In this document: positions 25,059-36,484 of the stretch, in pieces
Position numbering within the stretch: position 1 is the stretch's first letter
Layout: every line of letters begins with the position of its first letter
Source: Nyssa sinensis
Taxonomy: Eukaryota; Streptophyta; Magnoliopsida; Cornales; Nyssaceae
Length of the DNA stretch: 64,000 nucleotides
NCBI GenBank assembly: GCA_008638375.1
Contig: CM018052.1
Coordinates: 2,914,501 to 2,978,500, forward strand
Direction of reading: 5' to 3'
The notes under the pieces: model-generated
Told to the model about the DNA's origin: nothing
Databases searched by the model: none
What the model saw: only the letters and a program-made list of their open reading frames with translations
Program-made: the position numbers and the translations under genes

Positions 25059-26613
25059 GTGGATAATACGACCACACGTGAGCCCATGACTCAGTGGTTT
25101 GTGAATCAGTGTGTGAATCCTTCCATGGTTAGGTCTTGGTTTCGACTTCTAGGGGCGGCAGCCCCTGTATTTTTTTTTCTTTGGTTTCCTAACCCAAATA
25201 GTGGACAAGATTTAGAATTGGGATAGGATAACCTCATCCCAATTCAGCACACTAAATTAATTCCACATCCCAGTAACCAAACAGACCGTATATATATATA
25301 TATATATATATATTCAAATTAGACATAAACAAAATGACACAGTATCGATGCAAAACCCCTGAACACGACACCGTTTAATAGTCACTATACATCGTCTTCT
25401 CCGGCCAGGTTCCGACGTCCCTTCCGGTGCCGGTGGCCTTTTTTCGATCGATTTTTCGACCGATCTCAATGTGGTTCTATTCACAATACAATGGAGCTCA
25501 TGAATCTATCATTAGTTTTCCATTTTGACTACTCTAAACTCACGAATAGAGGGAACAATAACTCAGGTTGGTTTTTCGGCCAAGTCTTCCCTTCCAATTT
25601 TGTGACTTCTGAGTCACTCCCGAGGCCCAAAATTGTTTCTAAACATCAAGTGAGCATGCTTTTAACAATTTTACATAACATTTATAAGGTTTCATACATA
25701 TTGTCACAAAAATATGATTATTCTACATAACTTGTAACTGCCTTTTTTCTAGCTCATTTTTGCACCTTTTTTATTGATTCTTTTTGTAACATTTTCCTCT
25801 TGTCATACTTATTCAGACCCTAGTAATAAAATCTAACTTCATGCTTTAAAATTTTAAAAACAGAAATCAACCTAACTTACCTTTATTCTCAAGTTTGCTC
25901 GCGGTTTCTCCCTCTAACTGCTTTGGCTTCTCCCTTTTTAGACCTCAGACTCCTTTCTTGGTTCTAAATTCCTCAAGCTCCTACTCCTATTTATAGGGAA
26001 AATTTCCCCTTACTGGACGCCAACTATCTCTCTCTCTCTCTCCTTTTTTTTTTTTTTTTTCCTTTTTTGTAGTTTTCCTTGACTTTCATTCCTTTGATTT
26101 TGGCTGTCTCCCCATTTTTTTCTCCAGTTTGTTCAGAGCATTAAATTTCTTGAAGACTTTATACATATCTTGAAATTTCATGGAAGTTTCCCAGTCCCAC
26201 TCAATACGCCAAAATTACACACAGCACATGCATACATGGCTTGTATATATATATATATTATTTCATTTTGTGCAGTAATGCATATATATATATATATCTA
26301 CACATATATACTAAAATGTACATTCCCATTTTTGTATATGGTCGTATATATGTACACATGTAATTATTCACATATATATACTTAATTATATAGCAGTTTA
26401 TGTTTGGTGTTATGATATATATATATATATATATATGTATATACTTGCATTTTGATACACAGTTCCGGTTGCTCGGGCATAGCCCAGCACTACCTGTACA
26501 TTTGAAACCATTCATATTCTAAAGTCGTTTATTCCATTCAGTATTGTAATATAGGGCCTTAATAGTTCGAGTTTACATGATTTTTCAGGCATATTCCGGG
26601 TCGGGGTATTACA
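23358..26613 (-). mobile_element. G1 3' LTR (3,256 bp)
   Basis: On the minus strand it starts TGTAATACCCCGACCCGG next to the PPT and ends GGGTTTCGGGTCGTGACA. It contains a ~140-bp repeat block (24610-24770), two tRNA-like modules, (TA)n runs near 24871, 25035 and 25291, and a T-run near 26045. Its left end abuts the end of LTR B tail to tail. ORFs inside are LTR sequence: the one at 23998-24219 has a counterpart at 32009-32284 only because the LTRs are duplicates. Confidence 0.88.
24924..25170 (+). other. Two tRNA-like modules in the G1 3' LTR
   Basis: The first ends with GGTCAAGGGCTCGATTCTCT (B-box-like), then GCAGCCCC and a T-run. The second has TGAGCCCATGACTCAGTGGT (A-box-like), a weak B box GGTTTCGACTTC, then GGCAGCCCC and another T-run at 25172. 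The copies in the 5' LTR (32996-33078 and 33165-33260) keep the layout. All are antisense to the element. Confidence 0.32.
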
Positions 26614-26630
26614 TTCTCTCCCCCTTAAAT
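26614..26630 (-). other. G1 polypurine tract
   Basis: The minus strand reads ATTTAAGGGGGAGAGAA directly before the LTR start TGTAATACCCC. A purine-rich run immediately upstream of the 3' LTR is where plus-strand DNA synthesis is primed in LTR retrotransposons. Confidence 0.85.
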
Positions 26631-26656
26631 AATTTTGGTCCCCAAACTTAACTATA

Positions 26657-27091
26657 TCATGGTGTAAACAAATGCAGGTACTCAGCACGCATTTCAGTCT
26701 CACATTCCCAAGTAGCCTCCTCAAGTTGATGATTCCTCCACAACACCTTTACTAGCGGAATGGTCTTATTCCGAAGAACTTCCTCTCGTCTGTCCAGGAT
26801 ATATACTAGTTGTTCAATATAACTCAAGTCCTCCTAAACATCTATAGGCTCGTGCTTTACTATCTGGTCTGGGCTATGTACACACTTCCTCAACATGGAA
26901 ACATGAAAAACATCGTGTACGTGTGCTAGCTCAGATGGTAAGGCGAGCTGATACATTATTGGTTCGACTCGTTTAATAATCTCGAAGGGTCCAATGTATC
27001 GTGGTCCTAACTTCCATCTCTTACCAAATCTGACCACTCCCTTCATCGGTGATACCTTCAGAAACACGTAGTCACCTGTCATAAACTCCAA
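26657..27091 (-). pseudogene. G1 integrase C-terminus and chromodomain-like tail
   Basis: The minus strand encodes the GPFEII...DVFHVSMLRKC segment typical of the integrase C-terminal region of plant chromoviruses. After a TAG at 26834-26836 comes VLWRNHQLEEATWE, which matches the chromodomain-like tail of this clade, and a TGA at 26657-26659 before the PPT. In active elements this tail is thought to target integration to heterochromatin. The segment is in a different frame from the integrase core upstream. Broken by one in-frame stop and one frameshift. Confidence 0.75.
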
Positions 27092-27147
27092 CTCTCGCCT
27101 CCTGGTATCTGCATAACTCTTCTGTCGGTCTAAGTCATCAATAAACG

Positions 27148-28000
27148 CTATCTGATGAGATGAATCTTATCCGTGGTCTGTTCTACTATTTCCGATCCAA
27201 ATAGTTTCTTATCACCTACCTCCTTCCAGCATAATGGAGATCTATATGGTGTACCATATAGTGCCTTATAAGGTGCCATACCAATACTAGCTTTGTAGCC
27301 ATTGTTGTATGTGAACACTACTAATGGTAGTTGATCCTCCCAACTTCCCCTGAAATCCATGACGTAGAATCGTAGTAGGTACTCCAATGTCTGTATTGTC
27401 CTCTCGGACTGTCCATTTGTCTCGGGGTGGTATGTAGTGCTAAGACTTAATTCTGTACCCATAGCCTTCTGTAGACTCTTCCAGAATTTAGACACAAATC
27501 ATGGATCTTGGTTGGATACAATGGACACTAGGACTCCATGTAATCGAACGATCTCCTTGATATAAAGCATGGTCAATCGATCCAAAGTCTGAGTCGTCTT
27601 GGTCACAAGGAAATGAATTGTCTGTGTCAGTTTGTCGACGATCACGCATATCAAATCATTCCTATGTGATGTCTTAGGCAATCCTCATACAAAATCCATC
27701 ATAATGTGCTCCCATTTCCACTTTAGTGTTGGCAGTGACTGTAGTAGCCCTCTTGGCTTCTGGTGCTCAACCTTAATTCGCTGACATTCTATACATCATG
27801 GAATATGTTTAGCTATATCTTTCTTCATCCCTAGCCACCAGTAATTTTTCTTCATATTGTGGTACATTTTTGTATTTCCTAGGTGTATAGTGAATCTAGA
27901 ACTGTATGCCTCGTCAAGAATCTCCTTTTTAACCTTAGGTACGTCTGGCACACAGATCCTATCATGATAATACAACACCTCATCTCATATCAAGAAATCT
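27148..28000 (-). pseudogene. G1 integrase (zinc-binding domain and core), broken
   Basis: A zinc-binding region (HLGNTKMYHNM, then CIECQ) precedes the catalytic core. MMDF carries the first catalytic Asp and NGQSERTIQ the Glu, but the second Asp motif reads SNQDP where the family has S-D, so Asp is replaced by Asn. TGA codons at 27499-27501 and 27796-27798 and another near 27687 interrupt the frame; CGA-to-TGA is the simplest reading of the first two. It would insert the cDNA into the genome, but cannot function here. Confidence 0.8.
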
Positions 28001-28152
28001 GTATTCCCTCCAATTTTAGCCTTTTGACAGAACTTAATTAACTTGTTGTCATGAGCTTGCAATTCCTTGATCTTGTTAATAATCGTAAGACCGATTGTGA
28101 CATTAGCACACACTGCCCTAGAACCTGGCAGAATCACCTCAATCTCCATGAC

Positions 28153-28647
28153 TTATATCTCCTGTAGTAGCTCATTCTGTGTAGTCAATAGGTACGCAAG
28201 ACTCCCTGATGACTTTCTGCTAAGAGCATCAGCTACAACATTTGCTTTCCCTGGATGATACTGGATGCTGAGCTCGTAACCCTTGATCAACTCTAACCAA
28301 CACCGTTGGCACAAATTGAGCTCCTTTTGTGTAAACAAGTACTTAAGACTTTTGTTATCGGTGAAAATCTCGCACGTAGCTCCATATAGATAATGCTTCT
28401 ATATCTTAAGTGCAAAGATAATAGCTACAAGCTCAAGGTCGTGAGTCAGGTAGTTCTTTTCGTGTGGCCTCAATTATCGTGAAGCATAGGCCACTACCCT
28501 TCCTTGCTACATCAGCATACATCCCCAGCCTTGGTGTGAGGCATCACTATAGATCACAAAACCCTCTGTCCCATCTGGTACTGTCAGGATCGGAGCTGTA
28601 ACTAATTGGTTCTTTAGCTCTTGAAAACTTTGCTCCCTCTCTTTAGT
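28153..28647 (-). pseudogene. G1 RNase H domain, broken
   Basis: Visible motifs are [17 protein letters not shown] at the C-terminal end and text matching the D...THDLEL RNase H core upstream. TAA at 28153-28155 and 28474-28476 and TAG at 28507-28509 share one frame and replace codons that are Gln in the G2 relative or family. The domain would degrade the RNA strand of the RNA:DNA hybrid. Confidence 0.7.
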
Positions 28648-29673
28648 TTAGATGAATAGAACATCCTTTTTAGTCAGTTGGGTAATTGGCGCAGCTATCT
28701 TGGAGAAGTCTTTGACAAATCTCCTATAGTAGCCAGCTAAACCCATGAAACTGCGAACCTCCATGATGGTCGTCGGTCGGGGCCAATTGGTAATAGCTTC
28801 TATCTTTTGGGGGTCCACAGAGATCCCATCTTTACTGACTACATACCCTAAGAAGGAAATGCTGGAGAGCCAGAAGTCACACTTCTTTAGCTTAGCATAT
28901 AACTTCTGCTCTCTTAGCTTCTGTAGGACTTTCCTCAGATGTATTTCATGCTCTTCTTGGTTCTTAGAATAAACCAGAATATCGTCAATGAATACAATTA
29001 CGAAGTCGTCCAAGTACGCTTTGAATACTCTGTTAATTAAATCCATGAATGCGGTTGGGGCATTAGTTATTCCAAACAGCATGACCAAAAACTCATAATG
29101 CCCATGCCGGGTTCTGAACACCGTTTTCTAAATGTTGGTAGGTCTGACCTTTAGCTGGTGATAACAGAATCTCAGGTCGGTCTTCGAGAATACTTGAGCT
29201 CCCTTCAGCTGGTCGAATAGATCATCTATTCTGGGCAGTGGATATCTGTTCTTGATGGTAACCTTGTTTAATTCAGGGTAGTCAATACATAGTCTCATGG
29301 TTCCATCTTTTTTCTTAACAAATAACACAGGTGCACCCCATAGTGATGAGTTGGGTCGTATAAAACCCTTGTCTAGTAATTCCTGTAGTTGTAGATTTAG
29401 CTCTTTCAGTTCTGCTAGTGCCATCCTGTAGGGTGTTTTGGAAATAGGCGAGGTACTTGGCAATATGTCGATGCTAAACTCAATCTCCCTGTCCACAGCC
29501 ATTCCTGGAAGATTTTCCGGAAATACCTCAGGGAATTCCTTAGCAATGGGGATCTGCTCTAATTTAGGCTGCTGCGAGTTAGTGTCTTGGACACTACATA
29601 AGAAACCATGGCATCCTTTGCGAAGCAGACGCCTAGCTTGGATAGAGGAAACAAAATAGGGTGGAGAAGCCAC
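28648..29673 (-). pseudogene. G1 reverse transcriptase, broken by an in-frame stop
   Basis: Two consecutive same-frame segments (29128-29673 and 28648-29121) form one RT. The first holds [40 protein letters not shown] and the catalytic Asp motif SKTDLR; the second holds the catalytic FIDD (residues 44-47 of that segment), FLGYVVS and [12 protein letters not shown] stop lies just after VRPTNI. The catalytic residues are retained, so loss is through stops rather than active-site change. Confidence 0.85.
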
Positions 29674-29749
29674 TCATGTTCCTTCAAACTCAATCGTTGG
29701 AAATCTGGGGTTCTAATGAGAATTCACTTGCCACATAGTCTATCGTGGC

Positions 29750-30061
29750 ATGGTTTGCAGCTAACCAATCCATTCCGAGGATAACATCGTACCCACAAAT
29801 TTCTAATGGTATAAGATCAACGAAGAATTATGTACCCATAATCTGTATCTTATAATTTCTATACATAGTATCCCCCAATAATGTTTTCCTCGATGGTATA
29901 GACACGTGCAGTAAATATCCTAAGGGTTCTGTCACTATGTTCAACTTAGTAGCATATGTAGGGGATATAAAAGAATGAGTAGAACTAGTATCAAATAAGA
30001 CATTGGCATGCTGTGGACAAACTAAAAGAGTACCTACGACTACGAAAGTCATAGCCTGCAT
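29750..30061 (-). pseudogene. G1 aspartic protease region
   Basis: FDTSSTHSFISPTYA is the protease active-site region; the canonical D-S/T-G is D-T-S here, so the catalytic Gly is changed. It lies between the gag zinc knuckle and RT, in a frame offset from RT. It would cleave the Gag-Pol precursor. Confidence 0.7.
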
Positions 30062-30149
30062 GTTCCGGGGTACGATGGAGAAAAACCGTCCGGCTTGCTG
30101 TTGGACATTTGTTGGCCCATTTCTGCAGGTTTGGGGTCTAGGTGCTACG

Positions 30150-31252
30150 GCTACGGGTGTTGGTGCTCTAACTGAAGTAGTACTGATCGTGGCTTGGTTG
30201 TTCTGAGAACAATTCCTTGTAAAATGTCCCTCCTTGCCACAGTAGTAGCAAGTGTTGCTATCTTTGAGGCACTGGCCTCTATGGATCCTCTAACAGTTAC
30301 GACATTTAGTTGCGCCCCCTTCAGTGTTGCTTGGCCTCCTCTGATTGGATCTTGCCACTTGGGACCCAGCTCTAGGCCTAGTAAATGTGGATCCCTGTCT
30401 AGAGAAAGAAGATCCTGACCTCCGATTCTGATTTCCTCCTGACCTTTGATTTGCCCGTCTTTTGGCGAACTCTTCGCCACTCTTCTTAATAATTTTTGCA
30501 GTGATCACTACCTCATTATAGGTGGGTATCCGTTGAGGCTTCAATCTATCCTTAATGGCCCATCGTAGGCCCTCTTCAAACTTCCGGGCTTTGAGATCCT
30601 CACTGTTAATAACATTAGAGGCAAATCTGGCCAACTCATTGAACTTGGTCTCATACTGTTTTACTACCATATTGCCCTGCTAAAGTATTATGAACTCAGC
30701 AATTTTTTGGTTCTTCACTTCTCGGGAAAAATACTTGTCATAGAAAACCGTGGTAAAGCACTGCCAGTCCATGTTCGGCTCCTTGGCCTCCTCAAGCAGC
30801 CACCATACGTGGGCAGCTCCCTTGAACTCGTACTTGGCATATGCCACCTTTTGTGTTTCAGTGCACGGTAGGATATGAAAAATCCTGTTCATCTCCAAGA
30901 ACCACTCCTCTACAACCATAACTCCCTAAGTACCGTTAAAGGTTGGAGGCTTCATTTTCTGAAATTGCTCATATGCGAATACTAGGTCACACTCGTTCCC
31001 TTGATAACCTCCCGTGTTGACAGGCCGCTCCTGTTGCACTGGTTGACTAGTATCCTCGTTGACCGACTGCTCTTGTTGTGCTGGCTGACTAACACCCAGA
31101 TTGACAGGTTGCTCATGTCGTACTGGCTAGCTAGTGCTTGTTTGATTTGTACCAGCTTGACTCTGGGGTAAGGCCTCGATAACCTGCTTCAACAACTACT
31201 CCAAACGCTCAATGCGCTCTATAGCGGCCGCGGTAACCCTTGTGTTAACCAT
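30150..31252 (-). pseudogene. G1 gag with CCHC zinc knuckle, broken
   Basis: The start ATG at 31250-31252 follows the PBS by about 160 bases and opens MVNTRVTAAAIERIERLE before an in-frame TAG. The capsid region shows AHVWWLLEEAKEP and FYDKYFS (30680-30919) and QYETKFNELARFA (30290-30670). The nucleic-acid-binding knuckle CYYCGKEGHFTRNC (30209-30250) is intact as CX2CX4HX4C. Several stops break the frame. Gag forms the particle that packages element RNA. Confidence 0.78.
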
Positions 31253-31409
31253 TACTGAAAAGACATTCAGTACATTTACATAAGATAATAGTTAGTAGCC
31301 ATGTAAGGTTTGTCATCTAGGTATCGGTATTACAATTGCTTCATTTTTAGACGTAACAGTTTTAGTGTTCTAATCCTGTCTCCCATCACACTCTAGCACC
31401 TAAAACTTA

Positions 31410-31421
31410 GCTCTGATACCA
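31410..31421 (-). other. G1 primer binding site (initiator Met tRNA)
   Basis: The minus strand reads TGGTATCAGAGC three bases after the 5' LTR end (...TGACA ATT). It is complementary to the 3' end of plant initiator-methionine tRNA (...GCTCTGATACCA), the usual minus-strand primer of this clade. Confidence 0.92.
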
Positions 31422-31424
31422 AAT

Positions 31425-32945
31425 TGTCACGACTCGAAACCCACCCTATGCGGATCTTGTGTCGTGGGGCCAACCCAATAGCAGTCCCTACTTTTTCCAT
31501 TCTTTCTAACAATAATAACAGTAAATAATATAGTCATAATATTGAAAAGCAGAAGTCTTAATACAAATCACTATATAATGACTGAAAATGAGACTAACGA
31601 TAAATTAAACATAAATCACTTTTAGGTGGTGAGTACATGGGAGAGACTCATTATTCTATCATGTTCCTCAACTGCCTTCCTATGCTCATGATCTCCTAAT
31701 GTAGCATTCTCACCTGAAAAAAATAATAAATAGGTTGAGCTAACAAGCTCAGTAAGTAAAAGCCTATCTCCAATACGGGTTAGGAATCACATGGAAAAAT
31801 ACAAACTCAAAGGTAACATGATAGCCAGTCATGACAACGGTTGTAGTTAGCAATAAAATGCCGTAAGGGCCAATGAATAATAAGGCACAATAATAACAGT
31901 GTAACATGAGTGTGGAAAAAGTTCAATGATCATGATCAACATAAATATACTGCCACAATAAATCGGTTACAGTCAAATCCAATAAATAAGGAACAATCAA
32001 TCATAGATCTATTCATAGGGACATGAAAACATCTTATAAATCCAATAAATATTGATACAATAGTCAAACATGAATAATGCATTTACTCTGTTCAGGGTTT
32101 GGTAGACCCTATCTTTTGGGGACCCAGCATACCCCCCCTTAACATGAATGCATATAAAAGGCTCTTTTAACTCACTGCGTAAAAACGCCATCATTGCCAT
32201 GTGTCCGTTCACGGACTTGACCCGTAGGTCTTGTAAATCAGATAGCATCGGATGGGTAATGTGACTGAGCACAAAACCCGGCATGTAACATGAATCAGGA
32301 GTACATCATAATTCCATAAGAAGTGTATAAGATATGGAACATCATCATAACATAAGCATTCAATGGTAAGTATCAGTACAATGAATGAAATCATGAGATA
32401 TCAGGCAATAGGCCTCCATCAGATAGGACAATGTCAATGGTGGGAATAATAACAGTGGATATATATATGAGTACAAGTTTTGGCAGTAATAGAAAGAATG
32501 TGGCTTGGAAAACCACGTATAAAAGATAGGAATTTACTTACCTTATCAGTGACTTAGTATTCTGTGACTTTCCCTTTTCCTTTCGAGTCTCCTATATATC
32601 AATAAACACGTTTCAGTTTTAATGCTATTTATCAAATTTTATGCTTCATTCTTCTAAGTTTCATTTTTGCTAATTTAGACTCTACCGTTGAGTTCGGAAC
32701 GTCAAAGAAAGTCGGTTTAGGCTATCCCGAAATTCCATTTCGGTTCGGGGACTATCAGGGGCATTATGGTAATTTTGGATTTTTACGGGTCTTTATTTTT
32801 TCAGAGTCCCGTCTCGTAAAATGGACCTCACCATTGGATTTAGAATGCCCGAGATAGTCAAAATACACTATTCATTTATATTAATTAGACTTCGCATTAT
32901 TTCACTATATTTAATTAAATTAAATTAATTTAATTTAAGTTGTAC

Positions 32946-32980
<35 letters not shown>

Positions 32981-33105
32981 GCACATTGAACATCACGGGC
33001 TTGCCTGTCAAAACGATTTGGGCTTGGGTTCTCTTTCAAATGGTCAGGGGTACGATTCTCTAGGGGTGCAACCCCTTTTTTTTTCCCCCCTTTGATTTAG
33101 GTAGT

Positions 33106-33145
<40 letters not shown>

Positions 33146-33599
33146 GATAATACGACCACACGTGAGCCCATGGCTTAGTGGTCTGTGAATCAGTGTGTGA
33201 ATCCTTCCTTGGTTAGGTCTTGTTTTCAACTCTTGGGGGCAGCATCCCCCGTATTTTTTTTTCTTTGGTTTCCTAACCCAAACATCATCTTCTCCGGCTA
33301 GGCTCCGGCGTCCCTTCTAGCGCCGGTGGCCTTTTTCTGATCAATTTTTCGGTTGATCTCAATGTGGTTTTGTTCACAATATCATGGAGGTCACGAATCT
33401 ATCATTGGTTTTCCATTTTGACTACTCTAAACTCATGAATAGAGGGAACAATAACTCAGGTCGGTTTTCCGGCCAAGTCTTCCCTTCCAATTTCGTGATT
33501 TCTGAGTCACTCTCGAGGCCCAAAATTGTTTCTAAACATCAAGTGAGCATGCTTTTAACAATTCTACATAATATTTATAAGGTTTCATGCATATTGTCA
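31425..33599 (-). mobile_element. G1 5' LTR, truncated
   Basis: Colinear with 23358-25706 of the 3' LTR, with one internal loss corresponding to 25205-25378. It stops abruptly within ATATTGTCA, where the 3' LTR would continue for about 900 bases to its TGTAATACCCC start. The element's promoter end is therefore missing. It holds two (TA)n tracts and two tRNA-like modules. Confidence 0.85.
32996..33260 (+). other. Two tRNA-like modules in the G1 5' LTR
   Basis: Counterparts of those at 24924-25170: GGTCAGGGGTACGATTCTCT, then GCAACCCC and a T-run, followed by TGAGCCCATGGCTTAGTGGT and GCAGCATCCCCC with a nine-T run. Point changes in both boxes relative to the other LTR suggest no strict constraint here. 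Confidence 0.3.
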
Positions 33600-34499
33600 A
33601 AATTTATTAGATCAGATTGACCTTTATTTGGCCTCTACTTTGCACTTACCGTGCTCAAGGGCATTTTGGTCATTTTACGTTTTATGAAATTCTTACACCG
33701 ATTCGTCATTTAATCATGTGTACAATTTCACGAGTGTTTGGGTCTCTATCGGTATCAATTTCGTCCCATTTGGACTTCATTTGGATTTCGTGTAACATTA
33801 GGGGCATTTTGGTAATTTCATATTTTCATGAAATTTTGACCCTGACTCGTCATTTAATCATGTATACAGTTTCACGAGTATTTGGGCTTCTATCGGTATC
33901 AATTTCATCCCATTTGGACTTCGTATAGCATCAGGGACATTTTGGTAATTTTACATGTTGTATGGCTAAACTTTTCGGGACCTCAGTTCATAAAATGGAC
34001 CTCATCATTAGGTCCAGAATGTCCGACATAGTTAGATTGGACTATCTTTTATTTTTAATTACCCTAGGTATCATCAAGGGCAGTACAGTCATTTAACATT
34101 TGCGTGTTTGTATTTTTCAGAACTTAGTTTCACAAATCGGACTCCACTATTGAGTCCGGAGTGTCCGACATAGTTAAATTAGACTATCTTTTATTTTTAA
34201 TTAACCCTGGGTATCATCAAAGGCAGTACAGTCATTTATCATTTGCGTGTCTATATTTTTTGGGACTTAATTTTCCAAATCAGACTCCACCATTGAGTCC
34301 GGAATGCCCGAATTAGTAGAAATACACTATTTATTTATTCAATTTGGGCTTCGTTTGACTTATTTAATGTCCAAGGGTAAAATAGTAATTTTACCTATTT
34401 AATAAAATAATTAAAATAATTATTTTATTATTTATTTATTTTTCGGGGGCTTATATGCATAAATTCTTTAGAAGCTAGGCCAGAACACAATTATTCGAA
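33600..34499 (-). repeat. Orphan LTR fragment with ~140-bp tandem repeats
   Basis: Text resembling 2590-3230 of LTR L2, including AATAATTATTTTATTATTTA and the GGACTCCACYRTTGAGTCC units. GGCATTTTGG-like phrases start near 33660, 33803, 33935, 34076, 34222 and 34370, i.e. every 130-146 bases. The first two units also share ATCGGTATCAATTTCRTCCC. Neither end is an LTR terminus: it joins truncated G1 on the left and truncated G2 coding sequence on the right. No gene is seen. Confidence 0.7.
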
Positions 34500-34865
34500 A
34501 GGCTCCCAAGTAGCCTCCTCAACCCCATGATGGTTCCAACGAACCTTGACCAAAGGGATGGTCCTGCCTCGCAAAACCTGGTCCCTCGAGTCCAATATCT
34601 CTACGGGTCTCTGGTCATAAGAAGCGTCGCCCTCTAACTGAAGATCTACTCAATCTAATACATGGGAGGGGTCAGGCTCATACTTCCTCAGCATCGATAC
34701 ATGAAAGACATCATGAACCCCAGATAGCTGCGGTGGTAATGCTAGCTTATAAGCCACCTCACCAACGCTTCCAAGAATCTCAAAGGGGCCTATAAATCGT
34801 GGCGATAGCTTCCCACCGCACCCAAATCTCCTCAAACCTCGTCGGGGAGATATCTTGAGGAACAC
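34500..34865 (-). pseudogene. G2 integrase C-terminus and truncated chromodomain-like tail
   Basis: GPFEILGSVGEVAYKLALPP and DVFHVSMLRKYEPD are followed, after a stop near 34650, by RPVEILDSRDQVLRGRTIPL and GVEEATWE. Coding similarity ends at that last motif, where the orphan LTR fragment starts, so the 3' end of pol was removed by a rearrangement. Confidence 0.75.
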
Positions 34866-35990
34866 ATGGTCCCCAACCTCGAATGATAAGGGCCGCCGCC
34901 TCCTATCTGTATAACTCTTTTGGCGACTCTAAGCTGTCAACAAGCGCTGCCTGATCACCTGTATCTTTTCCGTGGTCTCACGGACTATATCGGGCCCCAA
35001 GGCAGCTGTCTCTCCCACCTCAGTCCAACACACCGGGGAATGGCACGGCCTACCATACAACGCCTCAAATGGTGCCATCTCAATACTGGACTGATAGCTG
35101 TTGTTCTAGGCAAACTCGACTAAGGCAAGGTGATCCTCCTAGCTACCCCTGAAATCTATGACACAAGCCCTAAGCATGTCTTCAAGGATCTGAATGGTAC
35201 GCTCTGACTGGCCATTGATCTGGGGGTGAAAGGCAGTACTAAACTGGAGTTGGGTCCCTAAGGCTGTTTGGAGGCTCTGCCAGAACCGGGCAGTGAAATG
35301 TGGGTCCTTGTCTGAAACAATAGATACTGGAACCCCATATAGTCATACAATCTCTCGAATATACAATCTACTGAGGGCGTCTGATGAATCAGTCACTCTG
35401 ATCGGCAAAAAGTGAGCAGACTTTGTCAACCTGTCCACGATAACCTAAATTGCATCGTGGCCTCTCGGTGACTTCGGAAGACCCATCATGAAATCCATAG
35501 TAACGTGCTCCCACTTCCACTCGGCCACTGGCAATGGCTGCAACAACCCTCCGGTCTTTGGTGCTCAGCCTTCACCTGCTGGCACGTGAGGCATCTCGAC
35601 ATGAACTGCGCCACATCTCTCTTCATCCCCGTCCACCAATATTGACGGCGCAGATCGTGATACATCTTAGTGCCCCCTAGGTGCATTTCCAGTCGTGAGT
35701 GATGGAAATCTCTAAGGACATCAGCCCTGAGAGACTCTGGAACAAAAACTCTACCCAAATACCTCAGGCTAAGGTCAGAATGCACTGTCCATCCCTCAAA
35801 TCCCTCAGGACTAGCAATCCGTGCTCTAATCTGATCTGCCTCAGCATCCAATAACTGTGCCTCTATGACTCTAGGCAAAAGGGTGGGCTGTACACACAAG
35901 CTGAACAAAATGGCATGTCCCTCAAACTCAGCAAGATCTAAATCAAACTCGCCAATATCCCCCATCATCTCCCACTTCCTGATGGCAATA
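34866..35990 (-). pseudogene. G2 integrase (zinc-binding domain and core), broken
   Basis: The zinc-binding region is [17 protein letters not shown] then CLTCQQ, in the open segment 35486-36094. The core follows in broken frames, with MDFMMGLPK (first Asp), SDKDPHF (second Asp) and NGQSERTIQ (Glu), so the D,D,E triad is retained. Several TAG codons appear where the family has Trp or Gln. A frameshift separates it from RT. Confidence 0.78.
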
Positions 35991-36484
35991 CTGGCAATAG
36001 TACCCCTTGACCTCCTGCTGAGTGCATCTGCCACTACATTGGCCCTCCCTGGGTGGTACTGAAGATCAAAATCGTAATCCTCCATGTACTCCATCCATCT
36101 CCTCTGCCTAAGGTTCAGGTCCTTCTGTGTGAAGATATACCTGAGGCTCTTGTGGTCAGAGAAAACCTCGAATCTCTCCCCGTATAAGTAGTGTCACCAA
36201 CTCTTCAGTGCAAAGATGACGGCAGCTAGCTCTAGATCATGTGTGGGGTAGTTCCGCTCATGGTTCTTCAACTGGCAAGAACCGTAGGCTGCCACTCTAC
36301 CCTCCTGCATCAGTACACAACCTAATCCCTCTCGGGAAGCATCACAGTACACAGCATAACCCACTCTCCTCTCAAGTATGATCAAAACAGGCGCTGAATT
36401 CACTCTCATCTTCAGCTCCTGAAAGGATTGCTCACAGTCATCTGTCCACAGAAATCTGATGCCCTTGCATGTCAGATGAGTCAT
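35991..36484 (-). pseudogene. G2 RNase H domain
   Basis: [15 protein letters not shown] carries the first catalytic Asp and [19 protein letters not shown] the Glu; [17 protein letters not shown] marks the C-terminal end. The frame differs from RT upstream because of a shift near 36484. A stop sits near 36194 between the two open segments. Confidence 0.8.

Larger units (their letters stand above)
23358..33599 (-). mobile_element. Chromovirus G1 (Ty3/Gypsy), two LTRs, inactivated
   Basis: A minus-strand element with 3' LTR (23358-26613), PPT, gag-pol (26657-31252), PBS (31410-31421) and a truncated 5' LTR (31425-33599). Domain order gag, protease, RT, RNase H, integrase, chromodomain-like tail defines a chromovirus; long LTRs and the initiator-Met PBS suggest the Tekay/Del branch, which is inference. 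The two LTRs differ visibly, by roughly one base in ten at their left ends, and the 5' LTR lacks 25205-25378 of the other, so the insertion is old. Left flank GTCGT would be the target duplication; the right end is lost. Confidence 0.85.

Noticed and set aside
23998..32284. Pair of similar small ORFs (23998-24219 and 32009-32284), possible conserved peptide
   Set aside because: They are the same LTR position in the two G1 LTRs. Similarity follows from LTR duplication, and the frames lack a domain.
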